A stretch of 64,000 bases of DNA from Chloroflexota bacterium (lineage in GTDB: Bacteria; Chloroflexota; Limnocylindria; P2-11E): assembly GCA_005881885.1 (NCBI GenBank), contig VBDX01000127.1:1-64000 (forward strand), given 5' to 3'. The notes below the pieces were generated by a model, which worked only from the letters and a program-made list of their open reading frames with translations, did no database searches and had not been told where the DNA came from. The position numbers and the translations under genes are program-made. The first letter of the stretch is position 1. Each line of letters opens with the position of its first letter. This document shows positions 17,617 through 25,068 of this stretch, piece by piece.

Positions 17617-18513
17617 ATGGGGAGCGCCTTCGAGCCTTCATCCGTGGACGAGGTCGCCGCAGCCCTCGAAGGTGAGCGCTACGTCGCCGATCGCGGACTC
17701 GCCGTCACGCTGTACCTCGCGCTCCGCCTCGGCAAACCGCTCTTCGTCGAAGGCGAGGCGGGAGTGGGCAAGACCGAGATCGCGAAGGCGCTTGCCTCCG
17801 CGCTCGGCCGTCGCCTGATCCGCCTGCAGTGCTACGAAGGTCTCGATGTCGCGACCGCGGTGTACGACTGGGACTATCCGCGGCAGATCCTCGAGATACG
17901 TCTCGCCGAAGGTGAGGGTCGCGCGGGTGAAGCGCGCGACAGGATCTACAGCGAGCGCTTCCTCATCAAGCGCCCGCTCCTCGAAGCCATCACCGACGCA
18001 AGCGGCCCCGTCCTGCTCATCGACGAGATCGACCGAGCGGATGAGGAGTTCGAGGCGTACCTGCTCGAGCTCCTCTCCGATTTCCAGATCACGGTCCCCG
18101 AGCTCGGTACCTTCCGCGCTGCCGCGCCCCCGCCCGTCGTGATCACATCGAACCGTACTCGCGAAGTCCATGACGCCCTCAAGCGCCGCTGCCTCTACCA
18201 CTGGATCGACTACCCGACCGTCGAGCGCGAACTGGCGATCATCGCGCGCCGCCTGCCCGACGTTCCGGAGCGCCTCGCACGCAGCGTCGTCGCCGTCGTG
18301 CAGGCGCTTCGGCGCGACGATCTCTTCAAGAAGCCCGGCGTCGCGGAAACGCTCGATTGGGCGACGGCGCTCGGTGCGCTCGGCACCGCGGATCTCGATC
18401 TCGAGACGCTGGACGGCACGCTCGGCGTCCTCTTGAAGTACGAGGAGGATGTCAGCCGCGTGCGTGGGGAGATGCTCTCGCGGCTCGTGGCGGAGGCCGC
18501 CGCGGCCCATTAG
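17617..18513 (+). CDS. coxD: MoxR-family AAA+ ATPase (CoxD-like)
   Basis: A 298-residue AAA+ protein. Walker A is GEAGVGKTEIAKAL, Walker B is GPVLLIDEIDRADEEFEAYLLE, sensor 1 is VVITSNRTREVHDALKRRC and the lid domain follows. MoxR proteins act as chaperones. CoxD helps assemble the Cu/Mo active site of CO dehydrogenase and usually works with a VWA-domain partner (CoxE). It follows coxM after a large hairpin. No coxE, coxF or coxG is present downstream, so the maturation set is incomplete at this locus. ATG 17617 has no clear ribosome-binding site. Confidence 0.88.
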   Translation: MGSAFEPSSVDEVAAALEGERYVADRGLAVTLYLALRLGKPLFVEGEAGVGKTEIAKALASALGRRLIRLQCYEGLDVATAVYDWDYPRQILEIRLAEGEGRAGEARDRIYSERFLIKRPLLEAITDASGPVLLIDEIDRADEEFEAYLLELLSDFQITVPELGTFRAAAPPPVVITSNRTREVHDALKRRCLYHWIDYPTVERELAIIARRLPDVPERLARSVVAVVQALRRDDLFKKPGVAETLDWATALGALGTADLDLETLDGTLGVLLKYEEDVSRVRGEMLSRLVAEAAAAH

Positions 18514-18534
18514 GGCGATCGAAACGTGCCTGCT

Positions 18535-18546
18535 ACCGGATCCGGT
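18535..18546. promoter_or_regulatory. 12-bp perfect palindrome ACCGGATCCGGT
   Basis: A perfect two-fold symmetric 12-mer lies 21 bases after the coxD stop in an intergenic region. Its symmetry suits a dimeric regulator, but chance occurrence cannot be excluded. Confidence 0.3.
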
Positions 18547-18560
18547 CGCAGGTGGGCGCA

Positions 18561-18621
18561 ACGTGTCCTGGCATGACGCGTGCCTTGACAAACGGCGTGG
18601 ACCGAAACCTGTTGGACACGT
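18561..18621. promoter_or_regulatory. 8-bp inverted repeat bracketing a TTGACA box
   Basis: ACGTGTCC (18561-18568) and GGACACGT (18614-18621) are exact reverse complements. A perfect -35-like TTGACA (18585-18590) lies between them. No good -10 box sits 16-18 bases further on. It precedes the 68-72 aa gene that starts at 18653 or 18680. Confidence 0.3.
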
Positions 18622-18652
18622 CGCACCCCCCGTTCGTTCGAGCGCAGACCGC

Positions 18653-18886
18653 ATGGCAGGCGTGGAGCGTTATGTAGGTATGGACACAAACGCCGCGCTC
18701 GACGCGATCCTCGCTCTTCGCGCCATCTGGCGAGCGAAGGTGGGCCGCGTCACTCTCGCCGATCTCGAGATCGAGGTGCGCCGCTGTGTTCGCAGTCGTG
18801 GGGGCGCGGCCCTCGCCCCGGAGCGCTGGCGCGTCCGTCCCTGGGCCCCGCTGACACGCCACGAGTGGGTGTTCGAGCCGATCTGA
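18653..18886 (+). CDS. Small hypothetical protein (77 aa, or 68 aa from ATG 18680)
   Basis: A short protein not recognised by family. The core MDTNAALDAILALRAIWRAKVGRVTLADLEIEVRRCV is amphipathic and helical, and WRVRPWAPLTRHEWVFEPI closes it with several Trp. Third codon positions are strongly GC-biased, as in neighbouring genes, which supports real coding. ATG 18653 gives MAGVERYVG as leader, while ATG 18680 has AGG just upstream. It has its own upstream palindromes and a hairpin downstream, so it looks like a monocistronic unit. Confidence 0.5.
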   Translation: MAGVERYVGMDTNAALDAILALRAIWRAKVGRVTLADLEIEVRRCVRSRGGAALAPERWRVRPWAPLTRHEWVFEPI

Positions 18887-18913
18887 TCTGACCTCGCGCG
18901 AAGACTCGTATCG

Positions 18914-18952
18914 AAAAAACTGATCGCCCCGGGCGCCGAGCCTGGGGCGATC
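18914..18952 (-). terminator. Intrinsic-terminator-like hairpin oriented to the minus strand
   Basis: GATCGCCCCGGGC and GCCTGGGGCGATC pair over 13 positions with one G-T, around a 5-base loop. Read on the minus strand, the stem is followed by AG and then TTTTTT, a classical intrinsic terminator. On the plus strand there is only an A-run before the stem. No minus-strand gene ends here, so it may stop antisense transcription, or serve the 18653 gene as a simple hairpin. Confidence 0.5.
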
Positions 18953-19076
18953 GTCGTTGGGGTCGACCTGTCCTGGCCGTCGCGGCGTCGAACAGGTACC
19001 GTACGCACGAGACGAATCGAGCGCATCGGGTGGTCAGGGCGGGAGCGTCAAGGTCGCGACGGGAGAGTTAGGTGGG

Positions 19077-20012
19077 ATGCGCATAGCAGCGGGGAGCTGG
19101 CTCACGATCGCGCTGATCGTCAGCGCCTGCGCGTCGCCGAGGGCGACGGCGCCGGCCCCGACCGCGCTGGCTGCGACGGCGCCGGCCCCGACCGCACCGG
19201 TTGCGCCGACGCCGTCACCGAGCGAGACGCCGGCGGTATCCGCGGTCGCGAGCGCCGCGCCGGGGCGGCCGCACGTGTTCGTGATCGTGATGGAGAACGC
19301 GTCGCTTGCGAGAGCGCTCGCCGCGCCTGCGGTCGGGACGCTCGCGTCGAAATACCGCGTCGCCACGAACTATCACGCGGTCGCGCGGCCGAGTCTTCCG
19401 AACTACCTGGCGCTGACCTCAGGGAGCACGTGGGGCGTGGCGGACGACGACGATCACGCGCTTCCTGCCGGCGGGATCGGCGCGCAGCTTTCGATGGCGG
19501 GCGTGTCCTGGCGTGCGTACATGGAAGGCCTGACCGCGGGCGGCTGCCGCAACAGTCCCTATCCCTATGCGCTCAAGCACAATCCGTTCGCGTACTACGG
19601 CGGTGCCTGTCCCAAGAACGTCGTCCCGTTCGATGCGCTGGATGCGGATCTCGCCGGCGAGACGCCGCAGTTCGTGTGGATCACTCCGGGCCTGTGCCAC
19701 GACGGGCACGACTGCGCCCTCGCGGAGGCCGGCCCCTGGCTGGCGCAGCTGGTCGCGCGGATCGTCGCGTCAGCCTCTTTCCGCGAACGCGGCGCCTTGT
19801 TTGTCGTGTGGGACGAAGGTGACGAAGGAGATCGCGCGAACCTGGTCCCGCTTATCGTGGTGACGCCCGATCCCGCCGCGCGCCGTTCGGCGGAGCTCTA
19901 CGACCACTATTCGCTTCTCGCGACGATCGAGGATACGTTCGGCCTTTCGCGCCTGGGTGCGGCGGCCAGCGCCCGGTCCCTTACCGACCTGCTGTCGCTG
20001 CGGGGACCCTGA
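19077..20012 (+). CDS. Secreted phosphoesterase-family lipoprotein (alkaline-phosphatase superfamily)
   Basis: A 311-residue lipoprotein. The signal peptide ends at LIVSACAS, followed by a linker with two copies of ATAPAPTA encoded by an almost exact DNA repeat. The domain starts at HVFVIVMENASL and continues with RPSLPNYLALTSGSTWGV, FVWITPGLCHDGHDC and ALFVVWDEGDEGD, then LYDHYSLLATIEDTFGL. This is the phosphoesterase (phospholipase C/AcpA-like) family, with metal-binding Asp, Glu and His. Probable role: extracellular phosphate release or phospholipid hydrolysis. Start ATG 19077 places the signal peptide correctly; AGGTGGG abuts it. Confidence 0.85.
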   Translation: MRIAAGSWLTIALIVSACASPRATAPAPTALAATAPAPTAPVAPTPSPSETPAVSAVASAAPGRPHVFVIVMENASLARALAAPAVGTLASKYRVATNYHAVARPSLPNYLALTSGSTWGVADDDDHALPAGGIGAQLSMAGVSWRAYMEGLTAGGCRNSPYPYALKHNPFAYYGGACPKNVVPFDALDADLAGETPQFVWITPGLCHDGHDCALAEAGPWLAQLVARIVASASFRERGALFVVWDEGDEGDRANLVPLIVVTPDPAARRSAELYDHYSLLATIEDTFGLSRLGAAASARSLTDLLSLRGP

Positions 20013-20058
20013 GCGCCCTAATCCTCAGAGAGGCCAAGGAAGCGGTCGCTGCAGAGTC

Positions 20059-20256
20059 CTAGCGACCTCGACCGGGGCGCGCCGAGCGAGCGAGCCAGAG
20101 CACCACTACGGCGCCGGCCGCGAGGGCCGCGCCGGCGATCGCCCACTCGCTCCGGCCGGTCATGAACGACCCGGGAAGGGCGCCGATACCTTGGAAGATC
20201 CAGGTCGCACCGACCGCGAGCGCGATGATGCAGAAGCCACGCAGGACCCCGCGCAT
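20059..20256 (-). CDS. Small two-helix membrane protein
   Basis: A 65-residue protein with two hydrophobic helices (about 5-25 and 38-56). They are joined by GALPGSFMTGRSEWA and end in a basic tail RSARPGRGR. The pattern 'GxxWIFQGIGALPGSFMTG' recurs in small uncharacterised membrane proteins I have seen in actinobacteria and related groups. It lies 3 bases downstream of the HxlR gene on the same strand and probably shares its transcript. No function assigned. Confidence 0.75.
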   Translation of the reverse strand: MRGVLRGFCIIALAVGATWIFQGIGALPGSFMTGRSEWAIAGAALAAGAVVVLWLARSARPGRGR

Positions 20257-20259
20257 CCG

Positions 20260-20622
20260 CTAGCCCGAGCGCTTCGCGGGACGGAGGCTACGGCCCCATT
20301 TCTCGATCGAGTCGATGATCGGCCGGAGGCTTCGGCCCTGTGGCGTGAGCTGGTAGTCGACGCGCGGCGGGATCTCGGCGTGGACCGTACGAGTGAGCAG
20401 ACCGAGCTGCTCGAGCTCCCGCAAACGGACCGTCAGCATCTTTGGGGAGGCCCCGGGGACCAGACGCTGCAGCTCGCCGAACCGCTTGGGCGTGTCCATC
20501 AAGTGATGAAGGACGATCAGCGTCCATTTGGCGCCGACGACCGCGAGCGCCTTCTCCACGGCGCAGCTCTCCGCGGCGGGGCTGGCGCGCAGCTCGGGCG
20601 GCGGATTCGCGATGGTGACCAC
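20260..20622 (-). CDS. HxlR-family winged-helix transcriptional regulator
   Basis: A 120-residue DNA-binding protein. ESCAVEKALAVVGAKWTLIVLHHL is the HxlR opening with a single conserved Cys, a redox-sensing position in family members such as YodB and HypR. The recognition helix lies in GASPKMLTVRLRELEQLGLL and the wing in AEIPPRVDYQLTPQGRSL. Start GTG 20622. It is divergent from a DoxX gene across a 98-base gap with a candidate operator, so it probably represses doxX and itself in response to electrophiles, quinones or thiol stress. The signal is inferred. Confidence 0.9.
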   Translation of the reverse strand: MVTIANPPPELRASPAAESCAVEKALAVVGAKWTLIVLHHLMDTPKRFGELQRLVPGASPKMLTVRLRELEQLGLLTRTVHAEIPPRVDYQLTPQGRSLRPIIDSIEKWGRSLRPAKRSG

Positions 20623-20630
20623 CGCATCAT

Positions 20631-20648
20631 ACTAACTTTTCGGTAAGT
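20631..20648. promoter_or_regulatory. Candidate HxlR operator
   Basis: ACTAAC-ttttcg-GTAAGT is an imperfect inverted repeat with one mismatch in six per arm, centred in the HxlR/DoxX divergent gap. Published HxlR-type regulators (for example YodB and HypR) bind similar AT-rich ACTA/TAGT-type palindromes next to their targets. No other inverted repeat is evident in this gap. Confidence 0.45.
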
Positions 20649-20720
20649 ACTAGCCTTTGGGAAGTATCCGCGCCGGCGCGCTGTTGTTCCGGCGAACCCG
20701 CAGCGGGAGGGACTGTTCCG

Positions 20721-21236
20721 ATGAATGTGGATCTCGCGATATTCGTACTTCGCGTCGTGGTCGGTGGGGTGGTCGCGATGCACGGCTTCCTGAAGCTCGG
20801 TTGGGTCGGCAAAGGCGGCTCGATCGCCGGCGTCGCCGGGTGGTTCAATGGCATCGGCCTCCGCCCAGGGATCTTGTGGGCGGTCGTCGCCACGCTGGCC
20901 GAGGCCGGTGGCGGCACGCTCATGGTCCTCGGACTCGGCGGTCCGCTCGGACCCGGGGTCGTTGCCGGGGATCTCGTCGTCGTCGCCATCGTCGCGCACT
21001 GGTCACAGGGGTTCTGGGCCGGCGGCGGCAAGGTCGGCTGGGAGTTCCCGGTGCCGCTGGCGGCGGCCGCATTCGCGGTCGCGCTCATCGGCAACGGGGC
21101 CTGGTCGCTCGACCGGCTGCTTGGCCTCGCCTACCCGGACTGGCTTCTTGGAGCCTGGCTCGTGATCGTGCTGGTCGGCGCGGTGCTCGCGCTCGGCGCG
21201 CGCGCCATGTTCGCGCCGAAGCAGGCGGCTTCTTAG
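20721..21236 (+). CDS. DoxX-family membrane protein
   Basis: A 171-residue four-helix membrane protein. LAIFVLRVVVGGVVAMHGFLKLGW is the DoxX family opening. A GGG-rich second helix, GDLVVVAIVAHWSQGFW and two C-terminal helices follow. DoxX-like proteins are subunits or partners of quinone- or thiosulfate-linked oxidoreductases, and in mycobacteria form part of a membrane redox complex for thiol stress. The divergent HxlR regulator supports a redox-responsive role. GGAGGG precedes ATG 20721. Confidence 0.88.
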   Translation: MNVDLAIFVLRVVVGGVVAMHGFLKLGWVGKGGSIAGVAGWFNGIGLRPGILWAVVATLAEAGGGTLMVLGLGGPLGPGVVAGDLVVVAIVAHWSQGFWAGGGKVGWEFPVPLAAAAFAVALIGNGAWSLDRLLGLAYPDWLLGAWLVIVLVGAVLALGARAMFAPKQAAS

Positions 21237-21308
21237 CCGAGAGGGCGCGCAATTCTTAAGCCGCGCTCAGGGCGCTCTTAAGCCGCTCTGAGCCCGGCGC
21301 GAGAGGCT

Positions 21309-22625
21309 ATGCGCATGTACGACTCGGATCCTGCGACCACCGCACCGCTGACCCCCACGCCGCCACCGCCGCCGAAGAAGACCGGGGGCCAGGGCGCGAT
21401 GCGCCTTCTGGCGATCGGCGTGCTGGCCTTCGCCTTCGCCGTTTTCACCGGGCGTCTCGACCTCGCGGGCGTCGTCTCGAGCGCGCGCGGTCTCGTCGCC
21501 CCGACTCCCGCCGCGCGCACCACGACGACAACGACGACGAACACCACCGGCACCGCCACCGTAACCGCGATCAAGGACGTCATCGAGCGCGCGAATCACG
21601 CGCAGGCGCGGGCCTTCGCCAAAAGCGACGACACGCTGATGCGCGACACCGCCACCGACTCGTACTACCAGGAGCTCGTGCAGACGAACCGCGATCTCGC
21701 GAGCGGCGGCGTCACGTCGATCACCCTTACGAACATCGCGTGGGGCGACGTCATCGTGAGCGGCACGATCGCCCAGGCGACCGCGTTCGAGACCTGGCGA
21801 TCCACCTACAACGACGGGTCGAACGACGAGCGTACCGACCGCAACGAGTACACCCTCACGCAGCTGTCGGGCGCATGGCGGATCTCCGCGGACGTGCAGC
21901 CCGATTCGCGGGTGATCGAGCCCGGAACAGGCACCTCACCGAGCGTCACGCAGCCGGGCACGCCCGCGGCGGCCCTGAGCCGCTCGAGCAACTGGTCCGG
22001 CTATGCCGCGACGGGCGGCGTCTTCACCTCGGTCACCGGCTCGTGGATCGTGCCGACGGTGACCAGCACGAGCATCGGTGCCGACGCGACGTGGGTCGGC
22101 ATCGGCGGCCTCTCGGGCCGCGACCTGCTACAAGCCGGTACGCAGGCGATGGTGAGCGCGGACGGCATGGTCGAGTACTCCGCCTGGACCGAGATGCTCC
22201 CGCAGACCTCGCACACCGTCCCGCTCGCAGTGCGCGCCGGCGACGCCGTCACGGCGACGCTCACCCAGAAGTCCGGCAACAGCTGGATCATCACGATCAA
22301 CAACGACACCACGAAAGCGAACTACAGCGTCACGGTGCAGTACAGCTCGTCCAACTCGTCCGCGGAGTGGATCCAGGAGGCACCGAGCGCCGGCCGCGGA
22401 CTCGTACCGCTCGATCAGTTCGGGACGCTGCGCGTCACCGCCGGCAGTGCGGTGCAGAACGGGAAGAGCCAAACGCTTGCGGAGCTCGGTGCGAGGGCGA
22501 TCACGATGATCAACGGGGCGGGGCAGGCGATCGCGCAGCCGTCGGTGCTCGGACATGACGGCAGCACCTTCACCGTCACGCGAACCGACGCGCCGAGCAC
22601 CAGCGGCCGGCGGGGCCGGCCTTAG
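21309..22625 (+). CDS. Membrane-anchored G1-family glutamic endopeptidase (eqolisin) with NTF2-like domain
   Basis: A 438-residue protein with a cytoplasmic Pro-rich N-terminus, one helix (about 31-48), a Thr-rich linker, an NTF2/IMS-like region (about 78-195: AIKDVIERANHAQARAFAKS through SGAWRISADV) and a C-terminal peptidase G1 domain. The latter shows SSNWSGYAATGGVF, TWVGIGGLSGRDLLQAGTQ and EWIQEAPS. By comparison with scytalidoglutamic peptidase, the catalytic Gln is in LLQAGTQ and the catalytic Glu in AEWIQE. The enzyme should act outside the cell at acid pH. Start ATG 21309, with ATG 21315 also possible. The family was first known from fungi, so a bacterial two-domain form is notable. 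Confidence 0.87.
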   Translation: MRMYDSDPATTAPLTPTPPPPPKKTGGQGAMRLLAIGVLAFAFAVFTGRLDLAGVVSSARGLVAPTPAARTTTTTTTNTTGTATVTAIKDVIERANHAQARAFAKSDDTLMRDTATDSYYQELVQTNRDLASGGVTSITLTNIAWGDVIVSGTIAQATAFETWRSTYNDGSNDERTDRNEYTLTQLSGAWRISADVQPDSRVIEPGTGTSPSVTQPGTPAAALSRSSNWSGYAATGGVFTSVTGSWIVPTVTSTSIGADATWVGIGGLSGRDLLQAGTQAMVSADGMVEYSAWTEMLPQTSHTVPLAVRAGDAVTATLTQKSGNSWIITINNDTTKANYSVTVQYSSSNSSAEWIQEAPSAGRGLVPLDQFGTLRVTAGSAVQNGKSQTLAELGARAITMINGAGQAIAQPSVLGHDGSTFTVTRTDAPSTSGRRGRP

Positions 22626-22927
22626 CCGAAGATCGCTTTAGCTCGGCGCTGCGCGCGCCGCGACAGCATCGCGACCGTCTCGGGGTCACCTTTTTCAACG
22701 GCCGACAGAAGGTCGTCGGCATATTCGCCCAGACGCTCGTGATCATCGGTGGAGGCCTCGTTGCCCGAGGTCGGATCGAGGGCCAGCCGCGCCGTCTCTC
22801 TGATCGCCATGGCCATGATCCGCGCGGCGTGCCAGGTCTCGCGGTCCACGCCTGCGCGGTCCCAGGGTCCGCCGGCCACCTGCTCCACGCCGGGCACTTT
22901 GCGCGCTGGCCGCGCGCTTGTGAACAC
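22622..22927 (-). CDS. Hypothetical helical protein
   Basis: Up to 101 residues. The C-terminal 60 (ETARLALDPTSGNEASTDDHERLGEYADDLLSAVEKGD) look like a genuine soluble helical protein and end in RRAQRRAKAIFG. The start is uncertain: GTG 22927 is the track's choice, but in-frame GTG codons before DRETWHAARIM or the ATG of MAMAIRETAR are equally plausible. Its TAA shares TTAG with the convergent G1 peptidase. No family recognised. Confidence 0.5.
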   Translation of the reverse strand: MFTSARPARKVPGVEQVAGGPWDRAGVDRETWHAARIMAMAIRETARLALDPTSGNEASTDDHERLGEYADDLLSAVEKGDPETVAMLSRRAQRRAKAIFG

Positions 22928-22993
22928 CGTACGGGATGGGAGATTTCGGCTACCCCGGATGGGGGACCTTCGTGGGCGCGCTACCTTGGTCCT

Positions 22994-23185
22994 ATGACGC
23001 GCGAAGGCAAGATCCTCGATCCGGTCTGCGACATGGTCGTGGATGTCGCGGAGCAGCGAGAGCAGGGCCTGACGCTCGAACGCCCCGAGCGCGAATACGC
23101 GTTCTGCGGGCCGGGATGTCTCGAACGGTTTGCAAAGGATCCGAAACGCTACATCGGCAAGGTGGAGCGCTGGCTCGCCGCCTAG
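22994..23185 (+). CDS. YHS-domain protein
   Basis: A 63-residue single-domain protein: KILDPVCDMVVD at the start and YAFCGPGCLERFAKDPKRYIG at the end are the YHS metal-binding pattern (Cys-x-Met, then Cys-x3-Cys). YHS domains are usually found on copper or heavy-metal ATPases and metallochaperones, so metal binding is likely. ATG 22994 gives the full domain; the longer track frame has no support. It is convergent with the metallopeptidase gene and shares its CTAG. Confidence 0.8.
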   Translation: MTREGKILDPVCDMVVDVAEQREQGLTLERPEREYAFCGPGCLERFAKDPKRYIGKVERWLAA

Positions 23186-24414
23186 CGCAAGTCCCCGGGC
23201 GACCCTTGGTCCACCTTCCTGATCTTCGCGGTGAAGACACCGTTCGCATCCTGCGCGCTGATCGTGTAGCCGCCGCGAGCGCGCGTCGGTGGCACGCCGT
23301 CGAAGTTCGAGCCGAACGGTGAGATGACCATCGGCCAGCTTTCGCTGCCGCGCGGGCCGCTGATCGTCACCGTGACCGTCGTCGCGGGCGCGAATCCGTA
23401 GAGGAGGTAGCTCTCGGGCGCGACCGCGATGAGCCCCGGCGCCTGCGGGACGGCCTCGCGCATCCGCTCGGCGAGGCCGGAAACGAACTCGGGGAACGGG
23501 CGGCCGGTGAGCGAGGCGTACGCCTGGGCCACGTTTTGGCCACGCCTCATCCGCTCGTAGAGGAGCGCGATGGGCGCATCCCCGCCGATATCCTCGCGCA
23601 GGAGCTCGACCACACGTGCGGCCTCCTGGTATTTGAAATAGCCCGCCCAGTCAGTGAGCGCGTTCCAGGCGAGCTGCGATACGAGCGCGTTGAGCGGGAT
23701 GAGCGTGCCGGTCTGGGCCATCGACGCGGCTTCGTAGCGGACCCGAACGAGCCGCCAGTCGCTGCCGGGAACGAGCGCCTCCGCAAGACGCGCTTGGCCC
23801 TCATTCAGCCAGGCCGGGACGAGGTCGCACCGCGGCGCGCAGGCGTCGAGGGTGAGAAGGTGCGTGAGCTCGTGTCGGATCGCGGCGATCGGCCGGCGAT
23901 CGCGAACGGCTTCCCAGTTGACCGCGATCAGCCGCAACGATGGTTCGAAGAAGGACACCGAGTTATCGGCGACGAAGGTCGCGGTCGCCTTTCCGTACCC
24001 AAAGATGCGGACGAACCCGTCCGTGTAACCGGGGGTGCTGGCGAAGACGTAGATCACGGGGCGGCCGACGAACGATCGGGCGAATTCGCGCTCGACCGCG
24101 GGGATGTCCGATGCGACCGCGCTCGCGACGACCGCCTCGTCGTCTCGAGAAAGCGACGTCTCGATCCGGAGGTCCGCCGCGCCGGGGACGAGCGCGAACT
24201 CGATGCCTCCGACCTCACGCGTCACGCGAGGGGGCGGCTCCGGGCGTACCGTCGGCGGGAACAATGATGGCATGGTTACCGCGCTGGGCTCGGCGCTGGC
24301 CGTGGCGAGCAAGCGTGCGACCGGCGGCGGCGATGTCGGTGCGTCACGGTCCACCGGCCGCGGCGCGCACGCGGTCAGGGCCGCGAGCGCGATCGCCAGG
24401 ACGCGCGTCCTCAT
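23182..24414 (-). CDS. Secreted gluzincin-type zinc metallopeptidase lipoprotein
   Basis: A 410-residue lipoprotein (MRTRVLAIALAALTACAPR) with a Pro/Ala/Ser linker. The peptidase core carries AAIRHELTHLLTLDACAPRCDLVPAWLNEGQA: HELTH is the HExxH zinc motif, and NEG supplies the third zinc ligand, as in peptidase MA-like (M61/M1-type) domains. Two Cys between the motifs could form a disulfide. The C-terminal 90 residues (LIAVAPESYLLYGFAPATTVTVTISGP) look like a beta-sandwich. Start ATG 24414 places the signal peptide; the track frame continues another 160 residues upstream without support. Substrate unknown. Confidence 0.82.
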   Translation of the reverse strand: MRTRVLAIALAALTACAPRPVDRDAPTSPPPVARLLATASAEPSAVTMPSLFPPTVRPEPPPRVTREVGGIEFALVPGAADLRIETSLSRDDEAVVASAVASDIPAVEREFARSFVGRPVIYVFASTPGYTDGFVRIFGYGKATATFVADNSVSFFEPSLRLIAVNWEAVRDRRPIAAIRHELTHLLTLDACAPRCDLVPAWLNEGQARLAEALVPGSDWRLVRVRYEAASMAQTGTLIPLNALVSQLAWNALTDWAGYFKYQEAARVVELLREDIGGDAPIALLYERMRRGQNVAQAYASLTGRPFPEFVSGLAERMREAVPQAPGLIAVAPESYLLYGFAPATTVTVTISGPRGSESWPMVISPFGSNFDGVPPTRARGGYTISAQDANGVFTAKIRKVDQGSPGDLR

Positions 24415-24498
24415 CAGAGGAAGCCTACCGATGAGCCGGTCGGGTGGTCCGGATTTTGCGGTTGCTGACCGAAAAGAGATACGACCTGGAGGGTACTT

Positions 24499-24672
24499 AT
24501 GCCACCGCGTGGTGTGAAGAGCGCGAAGCGCAAGCGGCAGTACGAGCACATCAAGCGCAGCGAGACCGCACGCGGACTTTCGAATAAGGTCGCGGAGCGC
24601 ATCGCCGCCGCCACGACCAATAAGACTCGTCGCGCCAAGGGCGAGACGAAGGGCTCCCGCACGAGCTCCTAA
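24499..24672 (+). CDS. Small basic conserved protein (57 aa, 'plasmid stabilization protein'-like)
   Basis: Too short for the ORF track. It begins MPPRGVKSAKRKRQYEHIKR and continues through ETARGLSNKVAERIAAATTNKTRRAKGET. I recognise this as a widespread tiny basic protein often labelled 'plasmid stabilization protein'. That name has little experimental basis, and nothing plasmid-like is nearby. The charge and short helices suggest nucleic-acid or ribosome binding (inference). GGAGGG lies 5 bases before ATG 24499. Confidence 0.75.
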   Translation: MPPRGVKSAKRKRQYEHIKRSETARGLSNKVAERIAAATTNKTRRAKGETKGSRTSS

Positions 24673-24779
24673 CGCAGGCGCGCAGCGATAGCAGTCGCCG
24701 AGCGGGGCTAACGATCCCTGGCGCGCAACAGGCGCGCGAGCGGACTCAGGTGCGCAGGGACCAGGACCGGGTCGTTGAT

Positions 24780-24995
24780 CTAACTGGTGGTTTCGGTGAC
24801 GCCAGGCCGTCGCGAGCGGCGAACGAGCTGCTCGAGAGCGATGCCCCCGGTTGCTATCCATTGATGAGGCGTGTCCGGCTCTTCGGTGCCGCAGTAGGCC
24901 CATCCACCGCGGTGGACGGTCAAGCCGCCCTCACGAATGGTCTGCCCGTGCTGGTGGGTCTTGGCGACGCATTCGTAGCGGATGACGTCAGGCAT
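24780..24995 (-). CDS. Small hypothetical protein (71 aa)
   Basis: Starts MPDVIRYECVAKTHQHGQTI with GGGGAGG 10 bases upstream, so the track's longer frame is trimmed to ATG 24995. The middle, GGLTVHRGGWAYCGTEEPDTPHQW, resembles small uncharacterised actinobacterial and Chloroflexi proteins with a single Cys and several His. The tail is basic. It stands alone downstream of the TRAP operon. Function unknown. Confidence 0.6.
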   Translation of the reverse strand: MPDVIRYECVAKTHQHGQTIREGGLTVHRGGWAYCGTEEPDTPHQWIATGGIALEQLVRRSRRPGVTETTS

Positions 24996-25068
24996 CCCGA
25001 AGGCACCTCCCCGCGCAGAGCGTCTGACACAGACATAACGCGTGCGGGCCTCGGTCGTTCGGGTGCCC

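Noticed and set aside
19141-19200. Near-exact 30-base tandem repeat
   Set aside because: It encodes the lipoprotein linker (ATAPAPTA twice) and is not a regulatory or CRISPR repeat.
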